A stretch of 43,946 nt of DNA, from the NCBI GenBank assembly GCA_020350425.1, contig CP070716.1:1463679-1507624 (forward strand), in the 5' to 3' direction. The translations under genes were made by a program, and so were the position numbers. Of this stretch, positions 15,435-23,698 are shown piece by piece. Every line of letters starts with the position of its first letter. Within the stretch, counting starts at the first letter, position 1. The stretch is from Gemmatimonadota bacterium (GTDB lineage: Bacteria > Gemmatimonadota > Gemmatimonadetes > Gemmatimonadales > GWC2-71-9). Below the pieces are notes generated by a model. The model was not told where the DNA came from and did no database searches. It saw only the letters and a program-made list of their open reading frames with translations.

Positions 15435-16439
15435 GTGAGTCCGCCCCGCCTCTCCGTTCTGCTGCCCTGCCGCAACACCGCCCCAACGCTGGAGGCGGCG
15501 GCGGCATCCCTGTCGGCGCAGACGTTCGCGGACTTCGAGGTCGTCGCCGTGGATGACGGGTCCGACGACGGTACGCCGGATCTCCTCGCCGCCTGGGCGG
15601 CGCGTGACGGTCGAATACACCCGGTCCGGACGCCGCCACGCGGAATCGTCGCCGCCCTCCGGACCGCCGCCGCACGTGCCGAGGGCGAGCTGCTTGCCCG
15701 CATGGATGCCGATGACATCGCGAAGCCCGCGCGCCTGGAGCGTCAGGTCGCCTATCTCGACGCCCGCCCCGACGTCGCGGCGTGCGGCACACGCGTCCGC
15801 TACATCCCGCGCCGGCTCGTGCGCGACGGCGCCCGCCGCTACGAGCGCTGGATCAACGACGTCGTGTCGCCCGACGACATCGAGCGCGATCTGTTCGTCG
15901 AGTGCCCCATCCCCCACCCCACCCTGTTGGTCCGCCGCGGAGCCTTCGCGCGGGCGGGCGGCTATCGGGACACCGAGTGGCCGGAGGACTACGACCTGGT
16001 GCTGCGGCTGTGGGCGACTGGGGAGCGCATGGGGAAGGTGCCCGAGGTGCTCCTCGAGTGGCGTGAGGGCGAGGACCGGCTCTCACGCACGGACCCCCGC
16101 TACGCAGAAGAGGCGTTCCGGCGCTGCAAGGTACACTACCTGGCGCGCCGCATCGGCGGCCGGCCGGTCGTCGTGTGGGGAGCGGGTCCCGTGGGGAAGG
16201 CATTCGCTCGCACACTTCAGGCTGCGCGGCAACACGTGATCGCCTTCGTGGAGCTCGACCGACGGAAGCTCGGACAGACCATCCACGACGCCCTGGTCAT
16301 TCACCCGTCGGACCTCAAACAGTACCGCAGCGCGTACGTCGTGGGCGCCGTCGGCTCGCCCGAGGCCCGCGCGGAGATTCGGGCAGCGCTTGCGGCGGCT
16401 GGCTTTCGTGAGCCCGAGGAGTGCTGCGCGGTCGCGTAG
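15435..16439 (+). CDS. Family 2 glycosyltransferase fused to a C-terminal nucleotide-binding-like domain
   Basis: Protein of 334 residues. Residues 1 to about 230 form a GT-A glycosyltransferase: LSVLLPCRNTAPTLEAA, VVAVDDGSDDGT and the metal-binding DXD in ARMDADDIAKP, with the acceptor-side ED in WPEDYDLVLRLW. From about 240 a second domain begins, VVVWGAGPVGKAFARTLQ, a glycine-rich Rossmann fingerprint, and runs to the end. It resembles the N-terminal sugar-binding or nucleotide-binding part of PglD-type proteins or a dinucleotide fold. The sugar is unknown; surface polysaccharide synthesis is the general role. A TTG six bases earlier is an alternative start. It converges on the iron-uptake operon with 17 bases between stops. 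Confidence 0.85.
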   Translation: MSPPRLSVLLPCRNTAPTLEAAAASLSAQTFADFEVVAVDDGSDDGTPDLLAAWAARDGRIHPVRTPPRGIVAALRTAAARAEGELLARMDADDIAKPARLERQVAYLDARPDVAACGTRVRYIPRRLVRDGARRYERWINDVVSPDDIERDLFVECPIPHPTLLVRRGAFARAGGYRDTEWPEDYDLVLRLWATGERMGKVPEVLLEWREGEDRLSRTDPRYAEEAFRRCKVHYLARRIGGRPVVVWGAGPVGKAFARTLQAARQHVIAFVELDRRKLGQTIHDALVIHPSDLKQYRSAYVVGAVGSPEARAEIRAALAAAGFREPEECCAVA

Positions 16440-16456
16440 CCCGGCGTGACCGCGCC

Positions 16457-17053
16457 TCAATCCCGCGTCGGCCGCCTGGGCACGAAGCGCGGCACCCGCC
16501 GGCAGTACTCCGTGTACTCCTTGCCGAAACGATCCCGCAGCTCGCGCTCCTCCAGGAGCACGATCAGATACAGGGTGGGAAACGTGAGCACCAACAGGAC
16601 GTAGAGCCCCAGGTAGTTGGCGAAGCAGGCATACGACGCCACCCAGCAGAAGAACTCGATGTAGCGCGGGTGGCGCACCTTGCCGTAGATCCCCTCAGTG
16701 AGCAAGGTGCCGCGGTTGCTCGCCTCGCGGCGCAGCTCGGGGATGCCCGTCAGGATCTTCTGGGTCAAGTGTCTCCGGCGCTTGCGCGCGATCACCGCCC
16801 CCGCGGAGAAGCACGCCGCCGCCAGGGCTAGCAGCGGGATGCTGGTACCCAGATCGGCGCCCAGCAGCGTATCGCGAGCGAGGTACAGCCCCGCCATCAT
16901 CGCGATCACGGGAACGCTCAGGATGGCGTACGTCCACCCCGGACCGAACCGGCGCCAGAAGCCGACGAACGGATGGATGACGAACCACAGCAAGACGCTT
17001 GGCGGCACGGACACCAGCAGCACGACCGCAACGACGTAGCGGGCCGTGTTCAC
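16457..17053 (-). CDS. Isoprenylcysteine methyltransferase-like membrane protein, coupled to feoB
   Basis: Membrane protein of 198 residues with about five hydrophobic segments. The C-terminal half has the ICMT/PEMT signature: [13 protein letters not shown] (the R-H-P-x-Y motif) and the end [23 protein letters not shown], which form the SAM-binding part in this family. Bacterial members methylate lipids or small isoprenoid substrates; the substrate here is unknown. GTG 17051-17053 is the start, giving a GTGA overlap with feoB. Close coupling suggests joint expression with iron uptake, but no mechanistic link is known. Confidence 0.82.
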   Translation of the reverse strand: MNTARYVVAVVLLVSVPPSVLLWFVIHPFVGFWRRFGPGWTYAILSVPVIAMMAGLYLARDTLLGADLGTSIPLLALAAACFSAGAVIARKRRRHLTQKILTGIPELRREASNRGTLLTEGIYGKVRHPRYIEFFCWVASYACFANYLGLYVLLVLTFPTLYLIVLLEERELRDRFGKEYTEYCRRVPRFVPRRPTRD

Positions 17054-19284
17054 TGCAGGAGCCGCCACAGCTGGGCCACCACGAAGCACACGGAGAAGCC
17101 CATGAGCAGGGGGAGCAGGCTCGCGACCGATGTCCAGCGCACACTCCGCGTCTCCCGGTAGATCGTGTAGATGGTCGTCGAGCACGGATTGTGCAGCAGG
17201 CTGAACAGCATGAGGTTGATGCCCGTCAGCAGCGTCCAGCCGCCCGCTTGCAGCAGATCGCCGGTCGCCGACGCGCTCTCGAGCTCGAACATCACGCCCG
17301 CACCCTCGCCCGCACCCCCGCCGCCCAACGTGAGCACGGTCAGCATGAGCACCGTCGGGATGATGATCTCATTGGCCGGGATGGCCACCACGTACGCCAG
17401 CAGGATCACGCCGTTCAAGCCGATCAGGATGCCGAAGGGGTCGAGCCACGACACGAAGTGCTCGGCGAGGCTCGCGTTGCCCACCCCGACGTTCGACACC
17501 AGCCAGATCACGGCGCCGGCGGGTGCCGCGAAGACTACCGCGCGCCACAGCACGATCAGGGTACGGTCGATGAGCGACGTGTACAGCGTTTGCAGCACGC
17601 GCGGCGGCCGATAGGGAGGAAGCTCCAGGCTGAAGCTCGTGGCCTCGCCCTGAAGCACGGTGCGCGTCAGGAGCCAGGACGCGAAGAACATCACCACGAT
17701 CCCCAGCACGGCGATCCCCACCACGGCCGCGGCCGAGGCGAGTCCCGCCAGGTGCGCCGGAACCAGCGCACCGATGAAGATCGTGGCAATGAGGATCTGG
17801 GTGGGCCAGCGCCCGTTGCAGAGCGAGAAGTTGTTGGTGATGATCGCGATCAGCCGCTCCCGCGGGCTGTCGATCACGCGTGTGGACACCACACCGGCGG
17901 CATTGCAGCCGAAGCCCATGCACATGGTGAGCGCCTGCTTGCCGTGCGCACCCGCTCGACGAAACAGGCCGTCGAGATTGAACGCCACGCGCGGGAGATA
18001 GCCGAAGTCCTCCAGCAGCGTGAACAGCGGAAAGAAGATCGCCATGGGCGGGAGCATCACGCTGACCACCCACGCGGTGGCGAGGTACACCCCGTCGAGC
18101 AGGAAGCCGCTGAGCCACCACGGCACTCCGATGCCGGCGGCGAAGCCCTTGAGCACCGGGTGGACGGTGTCCAGTAGCAGCGACGCCAGGAGGGCCGAGG
18201 GATAATTGGCCCCGGCGATGGTGATCCAGAAAACGACCGTGAGCACCAGGAGCATGAGCGGGAAGCCGAGCCACTTGCTGGTCAGCAAACGGTCGAGGGT
18301 GCGATCGAAGTCGAACTTCGCGCGCCGCACGCCGGTAACGCCGCTCGCCTCCGCGATCCGTCGCGCCTCGGCATAGGCCGCCTCGGTGAGCCGGTCGTGG
18401 AAGTTGGGGCTCAGCGTCCAGCGCAGCTGGGACGCCCGCTCGAGGATCTCCTCGGCGGGCCGTGAGGCCGCAGCGCCCCGTGCGCCGTGCGCTACCTCGA
18501 CGAGCCGACCGTCGGCCACGCTACCGAGGTCGCCGGCGCGCACTGCGGCCTCCACGCGCGCATCGGCGTTGAGCAGCCGCAGCGCGACCCACCGCGCGTT
18601 GGGCAGGTCGGGATAGACGCGCCGCACCGTTTGGGCCAGATCCCCGACGCTCGAGGCGACCTCGGGCGGCAGGTCCCGAACCCGGAACGGCGCGGTCTCG
18701 GTCTCCCCCGTTGCCACGTCGTGGATCTTTTCGAGGAGTTGGGGGATCCCCTCCCCCTGCCGCGCCGCCGTCGGAACGACCGGGACACCCAGTTCACGGG
18801 AGAGCTTGGGCGGGTCGATCGCGATCCCGTGGCGCCGGGCCTCGTCCATCAGGTTGAGGCAGACGACCACGCGATCGGTGATTTCGAGGATCTGCAGCAC
18901 GAGGTTCAGGTTGCGCTCGAGCCGCGTGGCGTCGACCACCACGACCGTCACGTCGGGCCGGCCGAACAGGATGAAGTCGCGCGCAACCTCCTCGTCGGCG
19001 CTGCCGGCCTGGAGCGAGTAGGTACCGGGCAGGTCCACGACCTTGACCCGGCTGTCCCGCAGTGCGAACACCCCCTCCGCGCGCGCCACGGTCTTGCCGG
19101 GCCAGTTGCCGGTGTGCTGCCGCAGGCCCGTGAGCTGGTTGAACACGGTGCTCTTGCCCGTGTTGGGATTCCCCGCCAGCGCCACCAGACAATCCCACTT
19201 GTCCGGCTTGAGACCCAGTTGGACAAGGCTCGCCTGGCGGTCCGGGGCGGGGCGGCGGCGTCCGGGCGCGGTGAGGGTCACCAT
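17050..19284 (-). CDS. feoB: Ferrous iron transporter FeoB
   Basis: Fe(II) transporter of 744 residues. The N-terminal G domain shows G1 GNPNTGKS (38-45), G2 Thr in GNWPGKT, G3 DLPG (84-87) and G4 NLMD (144-147). A GDI-like helical region follows, then the membrane part with two Gate repeats, including GFGCNAAG and the Cys-containing SLCNGRWP, and the C-terminal segment [17 protein letters not shown]. Length is normal for FeoB. The ATG is one base after the stop of the upstream DtxR-FeoA gene, so the two are translated together. It imports Fe2+ under low oxygen, in keeping with the denitrification genes nearby. Confidence 0.97.
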   Translation of the reverse strand: MVTLTAPGRRRPAPDRQASLVQLGLKPDKWDCLVALAGNPNTGKSTVFNQLTGLRQHTGNWPGKTVARAEGVFALRDSRVKVVDLPGTYSLQAGSADEEVARDFILFGRPDVTVVVVDATRLERNLNLVLQILEITDRVVVCLNLMDEARRHGIAIDPPKLSRELGVPVVPTAARQGEGIPQLLEKIHDVATGETETAPFRVRDLPPEVASSVGDLAQTVRRVYPDLPNARWVALRLLNADARVEAAVRAGDLGSVADGRLVEVAHGARGAAASRPAEEILERASQLRWTLSPNFHDRLTEAAYAEARRIAEASGVTGVRRAKFDFDRTLDRLLTSKWLGFPLMLLVLTVVFWITIAGANYPSALLASLLLDTVHPVLKGFAAGIGVPWWLSGFLLDGVYLATAWVVSVMLPPMAIFFPLFTLLEDFGYLPRVAFNLDGLFRRAGAHGKQALTMCMGFGCNAAGVVSTRVIDSPRERLIAIITNNFSLCNGRWPTQILIATIFIGALVPAHLAGLASAAAVVGIAVLGIVVMFFASWLLTRTVLQGEATSFSLELPPYRPPRVLQTLYTSLIDRTLIVLWRAVVFAAPAGAVIWLVSNVGVGNASLAEHFVSWLDPFGILIGLNGVILLAYVVAIPANEIIIPTVLMLTVLTLGGGGAGEGAGVMFELESASATGDLLQAGGWTLLTGINLMLFSLLHNPCSTTIYTIYRETRSVRWTSVASLLPLLMGFSVCFVVAQLWRLLQ

Positions 19285-19285
19285 G

Positions 19286-20299
19286 TCAGGCCCTGGTCAC
19301 CCGAATCCAGCCGGCCTGCTCCCGTCGCAACGCAATGAGCGCGCCGCGAATGCGATACGCCACCGGGTCGCGCATCGCTCCCTCCAGCTCGGCGGTGATC
19401 ACCGTTCCGGGCACCACACCGAGGTCGAGCAGGCGGCGGCGCTGCGGCCCTTGGCAGACCGGGGAAATCTCCAGCACCTCCGCTTCCTCACCGGGGCGCA
19501 ACGACGAGAGCGACTCGAAGGGGCCGCGCTCGTCCTCCAGCAGCGGTGCCGCCACGGTGACGTTGCGCGCCGCGACCGGCTCGAGTGTGAACTCCTGCCC
19601 GTCGGCGGTGAACCGGATGGCGTGCGGACCGGCCGACACGATCTCGACCTGGGTGCGCGGGGCGAGGCCGAGCCGCAGGAGCTGCTCGAAGATCTCGCGG
19701 GGCTCGTCCTCCAGGTGGACGACCGACGCCCGCTGCCCGGGCCGCAGATCCGTGAGCGCGAAACCCTTGCGCGGGGGCAACTCTCCGTCGGCCGTCGGAA
19801 TCGGATCGCCATGCGGGTCGTACCGCGGGTCGCCCATCGCCGCGGCGAGCTGCTCCACCTGATCGCCGCTGAGCGTGTGCTCCCGGGTCTCGGCCTCGTC
19901 GTGCCAGTCGGCCGGCAGCACCCCTGTGCGATCGGCGAGGTAGCGCTCCCACAGACGGTGGGTGCGGAGCACGCGAAGCGCCTGGCTGCGCCCCACCCCG
20001 GAGAGGGTGAGTGTCTCACCCTCGGAGCGGGCCAGGCCCAGGCCCTCGAGCCGCGCCACGAGCTGCGCCGCGCGCGCGCGCGACATCCCCAGCGCACCAG
20101 CCACGCTCTCCATGGTGGCCGGCTTGCCCGCGTACTCGGACTCGTGCAGGTGCTTCAGGGCGTCCTCGACCCGAGCCCGCTCGGTGAGCCTCACCAGCCG
20201 TCCGAGGCGCGCGACGATTCCCCGGCGCGGCCAAAAGGCCACCACCGTCAGCCCGAGGATGACGGCGAAGACCAACAGTGCGAGCGCAGGATCGACCAT
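19286..20299 (-). CDS. Membrane-anchored DtxR-type regulator fused to two FeoA domains
   Basis: Protein of 337 residues joining iron sensing and iron uptake. Residues 5-23 form a transmembrane helix. A DtxR winged helix (about 40-105) contains the recognition helix [19 protein letters not shown]. The dimerisation and metal domain (110-168) keeps His114, Glu118, His133, Glu140 and His141, matching DtxR His79, Glu83, His98, Glu105 and His106, while the position of DtxR Cys102 is Glu137, as in MntR. Two FeoA/SH3 domains follow (about 180-253 and 262-336; [10 protein letters not shown] and [12 protein letters not shown]). It begins the feo operon and its own promoter carries a DtxR-sized inverted repeat. 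Probably it represses feo when metal is plentiful and assists FeoB. Confidence 0.88.
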   Translation of the reverse strand: MVDPALALLVFAVILGLTVVAFWPRRGIVARLGRLVRLTERARVEDALKHLHESEYAGKPATMESVAGALGMSRARAAQLVARLEGLGLARSEGETLTLSGVGRSQALRVLRTHRLWERYLADRTGVLPADWHDEAETREHTLSGDQVEQLAAAMGDPRYDPHGDPIPTADGELPPRKGFALTDLRPGQRASVVHLEDEPREIFEQLLRLGLAPRTQVEIVSAGPHAIRFTADGQEFTLEPVAARNVTVAAPLLEDERGPFESLSSLRPGEEAEVLEISPVCQGPQRRRLLDLGVVPGTVITAELEGAMRDPVAYRIRGALIALRREQAGWIRVTRA

Positions 20300-20330
20300 G
20301 TCTGCCGCGAGCCACGAGAAGTGGAGGGGT

Positions 20331-20349
20331 TAGCTATGGCAAATAGTTA
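20331..20349 (-). promoter_or_regulatory. Candidate DtxR-family operator overlapping the feo promoter
   Basis: Nineteen-base inverted repeat: TAGCTAT (20331-20337), five-base spacer, ATAGTTA (20343-20349), with six of seven positions paired. The size and layout match DtxR/MntR operators. It overlaps the putative -10 TATAAC (20351-20346); TTGCGA (20372-20367) upstream is a possible -35 with 15 bases between. Confidence 0.5.
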
Positions 20350-20381
20350 TATTAGGGAGTACGAATTCGCAAGCGGTAGGC

Positions 20382-20459
20382 GGTTTCCGCAGGACCCCAG
20401 GGCGTCATCGGACCGCGTGCCATCCACCGAAACCGGGTCCTGCCGCGACGCGGCGGCAG
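20382..20459 (+). other. Structured leader upstream of tryptophanase
   Basis: Paired segments in the order A-B-A'-B': GGTTTC (20382-20387), CAGGACCC (20390-20397), GAAACC (20429-20434) and GGGTCCTG (20435-20442). A separate hairpin (20440-20446 with 20453-20459) competes with B'. Such crossing or exclusive pairings occur in attenuators and riboswitches, but if tnaA is leaderless this may lie outside its mRNA. Confidence 0.35.
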
Positions 20460-20462
20460 CCG

Positions 20463-20470
20463 TATCTTTG
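20463..20470 (+). promoter_or_regulatory. TAnnTTTG promoter element abutting tnaA
   Basis: Exact TATCTTTG, the FCB-type -7 element, ends five bases before the tnaA ATG. No ribosome site exists, so transcription probably starts at or next to the A of the start codon. Confidence 0.5.
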
Positions 20471-20475
20471 GGCGC

Positions 20476-21816
20476 ATGGAACCCTTCAAGATCAAGACCG
20501 TCGAGACGATCCCGTTCACCACGCGCGCCGAGCGGGAAGCGGCGCTCGCGGAATCGGGCTACAACGTCTTCAGCATCCCGGCGCGGCTCGTCACCATCGA
20601 TCTGCTCACCGACTCCGGAACGTCCGCCATGTCCGACCAGCAGTGGGCGGCGCTGATGGTGGGCGACGAGTCGTACGCTGGGAGCGACAACTACTACCGC
20701 TTCGAGGAGACGGTGCGGCGCATCACCGGGTACGAGCACGTGATTCCGACGCACCAGGGACGGGTGGCCGAGAACCTGCTGTTCACGACGGTGCTCAAGG
20801 AGGGCGACCACGTCCCCAACAACATCCACTTCGACACCACCCAGGCGAACATCGAGCACAACGGGGGCGTCGCCGTCAACTGCGTGATCGACGAGGCGTA
20901 CGACCCCATCGCCGACGTCCCCTTCAAGGGAAACATGGACGTCGCCAAGCTCGACAAGGTGCTGGCGGACGTCGGACGCGATCGCATCCCCCTGGTGATG
21001 CTCACCATCACGAACAACTCGGGGGGCGGGCAGCCGGTGAGCCTGGAGAACGCTCGCGAGGTCTCGCAGTGGTGCCGTCGCCACAGTATCCCGTTCATCT
21101 ACGATGCCTGCCGCTTCGCCGAGAACGCCTACTTCAACAAGGTCCGGGGCGGTGCGGACGGAGCGATTTCCGACATCGTGCGGGAGTTCTTCTCACTGGC
21201 GGACGGCTGCACCGTGTCGGCCAAGAAGGACGGGCTCGTGAACATGGGCGGTTTCGTGGCGCTCAACAACCACGAACTGGCCACCCAGATCACCAACATG
21301 CTCATCCTGATCGAGGGGTTCCCGACCTACGGAGGACTTGCCGGCCGCGACCTGGAGGCGATGGCGCAGGGTCTGGAGGAGGTGCTTGACGAGCGGTACC
21401 TCGCGCACCGCATCGGCCAGGTCCAGCAGTTCGGCCAGCGCCTTACCGACGCCGGCGTGCCGCTCGTGCTGCCCGTGGGAGGCCACGCCGTGTATCTCGA
21501 TGCCAAGCGGTTCCTGCCACACATCCCACAGGAGCAGTTCCCGGCCCAGGCGCTCACCTGCGCGCTCTACCTGGAGGGCGGAATCCGCGGATGTGAAATC
21601 GGCGGTCTCATGTTCGCGATGCACGGGGACTGGCCCGAGCTGGAGCTGGTCCGCCTGGCCGTGCCGCGCCGGGTCTACACGCGCAGCCACCTGGATTACG
21701 TCGCCGACATCTGTGCCAAGCTCTACCGGGAGCGGGATTCGCTCCGCGGCCTCAGGATCACGTACGAGGCGACCGTGCTGCGGCACTTCACGGCGCGCCT
21801 CGAGCCGGTTGTTTGA
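20476..21816 (+). CDS. tnaA: Tryptophanase (tryptophan indole-lyase)
   Basis: PLP enzyme of 446 residues that splits tryptophan to indole, pyruvate and ammonia. Family motifs are IDLLTDSGTSAMS, IPTHQGR, DTTQ, ITNNSGGGQPVS, and the cofactor lysine Lys251 in SAKKDG. Two sites help separate it from tyrosine phenol-lyase: the position of the TPL Arg381 (in MER) is Ile in RGCEIGG, as in tryptophanase-like proteins, and LRHFTARL keeps the His equivalent to E. coli TnaA His463, where TPL has Phe. It is slightly shorter than E. coli TnaA at both ends. No TnaC-like Trp-containing leader peptide is apparent. It stands alone between feo and mscL. Confidence 0.9.
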   Translation: MEPFKIKTVETIPFTTRAEREAALAESGYNVFSIPARLVTIDLLTDSGTSAMSDQQWAALMVGDESYAGSDNYYRFEETVRRITGYEHVIPTHQGRVAENLLFTTVLKEGDHVPNNIHFDTTQANIEHNGGVAVNCVIDEAYDPIADVPFKGNMDVAKLDKVLADVGRDRIPLVMLTITNNSGGGQPVSLENAREVSQWCRRHSIPFIYDACRFAENAYFNKVRGGADGAISDIVREFFSLADGCTVSAKKDGLVNMGGFVALNNHELATQITNMLILIEGFPTYGGLAGRDLEAMAQGLEEVLDERYLAHRIGQVQQFGQRLTDAGVPLVLPVGGHAVYLDAKRFLPHIPQEQFPAQALTCALYLEGGIRGCEIGGLMFAMHGDWPELELVRLAVPRRVYTRSHLDYVADICAKLYRERDSLRGLRITYEATVLRHFTARLEPVV

Positions 21817-21905
21817 TCGAGCGGGGTCGCTCCAAACGGACTCTCGCCCCCGCACCCGATTCGCTCGCTCCGTTTTCCACACCCTGTGCCCTGGGAGCTT
21901 GAACA

Positions 21906-22361
21906 ATGCTGAAGGACTTCAAGGAATTCGCCATGCGTGGCAATGTCGTCGACATGGCGGTCGGCATCATCATCGGCGGTGCCTTCGGCACCATCGTGAA
22001 GTCACTGGTTTCCGACGTGATCATGCCACCGATCGGCTGGGCACTCGGCAATGTCGACTTCTCCAATCTCTTCCTTACCATAGCCAGCGGTGATCCCGCG
22101 GGACCGTATGCGACGCTCGCCGACGCCCAGGGAGCGGGCGCGGTCACCATCAACTACGGCCTGTTCTTCGACAGCGTCGTGAGCTTCCTGATCGTCGCGT
22201 TCGCGGTGTTCCTGCTTGTGCGCAGCATCAACGCGATGAAACGCAAGCAGGATACGGCACCACCGCCGCCCGACAAGAAGGACTGCCCGCACTGCTTCTC
22301 GACGATTCCGATCAAGGCGACGCGTTGCCCGAGCTGCACATCGGAGCTCAGGGCGGCATGA
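21906..22361 (+). CDS. mscL: Large-conductance mechanosensitive channel with C-terminal zinc ribbon
   Basis: Channel of 151 residues that opens under osmotic downshock. TM1 (about 15-44) holds the pore motif VVDMAVGIIIGGAFGTIV, and TM2 is at about 86-106 (DSVVSFLIVAFAVFLLV). In place of the usual helical bundle alone, the C-terminus carries CPHC and CPSC pairs (Cys127, Cys130, Cys141, Cys144), a compact zinc-ribbon pattern, after a Pro-rich linker. Zinc or redox state might affect gating or localisation; that is inference. It follows tnaA by 89 bases and precedes a methyltransferase-like gene by 7 bases. Confidence 0.93.
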   Translation: MLKDFKEFAMRGNVVDMAVGIIIGGAFGTIVKSLVSDVIMPPIGWALGNVDFSNLFLTIASGDPAGPYATLADAQGAGAVTINYGLFFDSVVSFLIVAFAVFLLVRSINAMKRKQDTAPPPPDKKDCPHCFSTIPIKATRCPSCTSELRAA

Positions 22362-22368
22362 TCCAGAG

Positions 22369-22857
22369 GTGACGCAGGGACGCGTGGCTGCGCTCAAGAC
22401 CCTGCTGTTCACCGTGCTCGTCCCCGGCACCGTCGCCGGATTGGTGCCTTATCTCCTGATACGTGCCGGGGCCGGCGGCGCTGCGCCGCTGGGCGCCGCC
22501 CGCTGGCTCGGCCTCGCCCCCATCCTCGCCGGGGTGGTGATCTATCTGCGCTCCGCCTGGGACTTCGTCGTAGCCGGCCACGGCACACCGGCCCCCATCG
22601 ACCCGCCGCATTACCTGGTCGCACGCGGCTTCTACCGCTTCTCCCGAAACCCCATGTACGTGGCGGTCTTCGCGGTGTTGTTGGGTGAGGCCGTCGCTCT
22701 TGAATCAGCGGTGCTGGTCGCGTACGCCCTGGTCGTCGGGGGCGCCTTTCACCTCTTCGTCGTGTTCTACGAGGAGCCGTCACTGCGGCGGCTCTTTGGA
22801 GGGTCGTACGAGGAATACTGCGCGCGGGTGCCGCGTTGGCTGAAGCTCGGCCGGTGA
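22369..22857 (+). CDS. Isoprenylcysteine/phospholipid methyltransferase-like membrane protein
   Basis: Membrane protein of 162 residues. Four hydrophobic segments surround the signature FYRFSRNPMYVAVFAVLLGE (N-P-x-Y motif), and the chain ends EEPSLRRLFGGSYEEYCARVPRWL, as in PEMT/ICMT-type SAM-dependent methyltransferases. It is only a distant relative of the feoB-coupled gene at 16457. The start is GTG 22369; GTG 22384 is also possible. It lies seven bases after mscL and is probably co-transcribed. Substrate unknown. Confidence 0.82.
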   Translation: MTQGRVAALKTLLFTVLVPGTVAGLVPYLLIRAGAGGAAPLGAARWLGLAPILAGVVIYLRSAWDFVVAGHGTPAPIDPPHYLVARGFYRFSRNPMYVAVFAVLLGEAVALESAVLVAYALVVGGAFHLFVVFYEEPSLRRLFGGSYEEYCARVPRWLKLGR

Positions 22858-22867
22858 GCGGCTGCCC

Positions 22868-23569
22868 CTAGGACTCTCTCCGGTCTACCCGCCGGAGGAA
22901 CTCCTCCGTGAAGTCGAGTGTGCCGTCACGCTCCTGCGCCAGCAGCTCGCGCATCTCCTCCAGTTCCTTCCGTGCGCCGTCCGCAGCGGGCGTTCCCGGG
23001 AAGCGCTCGCACAGCAGCATGAGCTCCGGGATGGCCCGTCTGGGAGTGCGGAGCTTGTGGACATAGAGTTCGATCAGCTCCTGCGAGATCACCAACCCCT
23101 GCAGCCCCTGGATCCGCGACTCAGTCCGCGCCCGCTCGAACCACTGGGCGGCCTCGTCGTGGCGCTGCAGATGATCCCGCAGCAGCCGCGCCAGCCGGAA
23201 GTACGGCTCGGGATCCTCCGGATGCTCGAGGCACGCCACCTCGTAGGCCGCCGCAGCGTCCTCGTACTTCCCCCGCGCCACGAGCGAGTCGGCCAGCGAG
23301 TACTCGCGCCGGACCGCCGTTCCCTCCGGGTTGTAGATCGACTGGACCGTGCGACCGGCCGACCGGGTTGCGAGCTCGCTCGAGACCACCGCCGCGACCG
23401 TCACCATCACCACGGCGGCGAGCATGAAGACGATGGGGTTGCCCCCGACCTTTTCGGCGAGGAGGGCGCCGACCGGGAGGCCGCCAAACATCCCGAACAG
23501 CGCTCCCAGCACCAGTGCCTTGATTCGGTAGGCGCGCTCGCCGGCATCGACGTTCTTGAGACGGCGCAT
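22868..23569 (-). CDS. TPR-like membrane protein
   Basis: Protein of 233 residues. Two hydrophobic segments (about 19-37 and 45-62) are followed by a soluble region with tetratricopeptide-like helices: DSLVARGKYEDAAAAYEVACLEHPEDPEPYFRLA is written here only by position (about 98-131), then a second, weaker unit to 165 and a helical tail. The topology suggests a small membrane-tethered scaffold facing the cytoplasm. I chose the ATG at 23569; an ATG at 23662 would add a 31-residue polar extension and neither has a convincing ribosome site. It converges on the methyltransferase-like gene with ten bases between. Function unknown. Confidence 0.72.
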   Translation of the reverse strand: MRRLKNVDAGERAYRIKALVLGALFGMFGGLPVGALLAEKVGGNPIVFMLAAVVMVTVAAVVSSELATRSAGRTVQSIYNPEGTAVRREYSLADSLVARGKYEDAAAAYEVACLEHPEDPEPYFRLARLLRDHLQRHDEAAQWFERARTESRIQGLQGLVISQELIELYVHKLRTPRRAIPELMLLCERFPGTPAADGARKELEEMRELLAQERDGTLDFTEEFLRRVDRRES

Positions 23570-23698
23570 GGCCTCTATACGGGTGCGCTCGCGGCTCCCC
23601 GTCAAGGGCGGTGACGTTTCGCGAGTCCGGGCGCCAGGAGATATTTCAGTCGACCGAGCCATGGCACAGCCGCAGCGTCACGACGGAGGCAGGTGCGT

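Noticed and set aside
19043-20475. Plus-strand open frame antisense to feoB and the FeoA fusion
   Set aside because: No domain, Arg-rich shadow of well-supported genes.
20336-20656. Plus-strand reading frame starting MANSYIREYEF with a good GGAGGGG ribosome-like site
   Set aside because: It runs 180 bases into tnaA in another frame, its C-terminal part is Arg/Ser-rich shadow sequence, and it lacks the Trp and stop expected of a TnaC leader peptide. The GGAGGGG lies in the feo promoter and 5' leader of the other strand.
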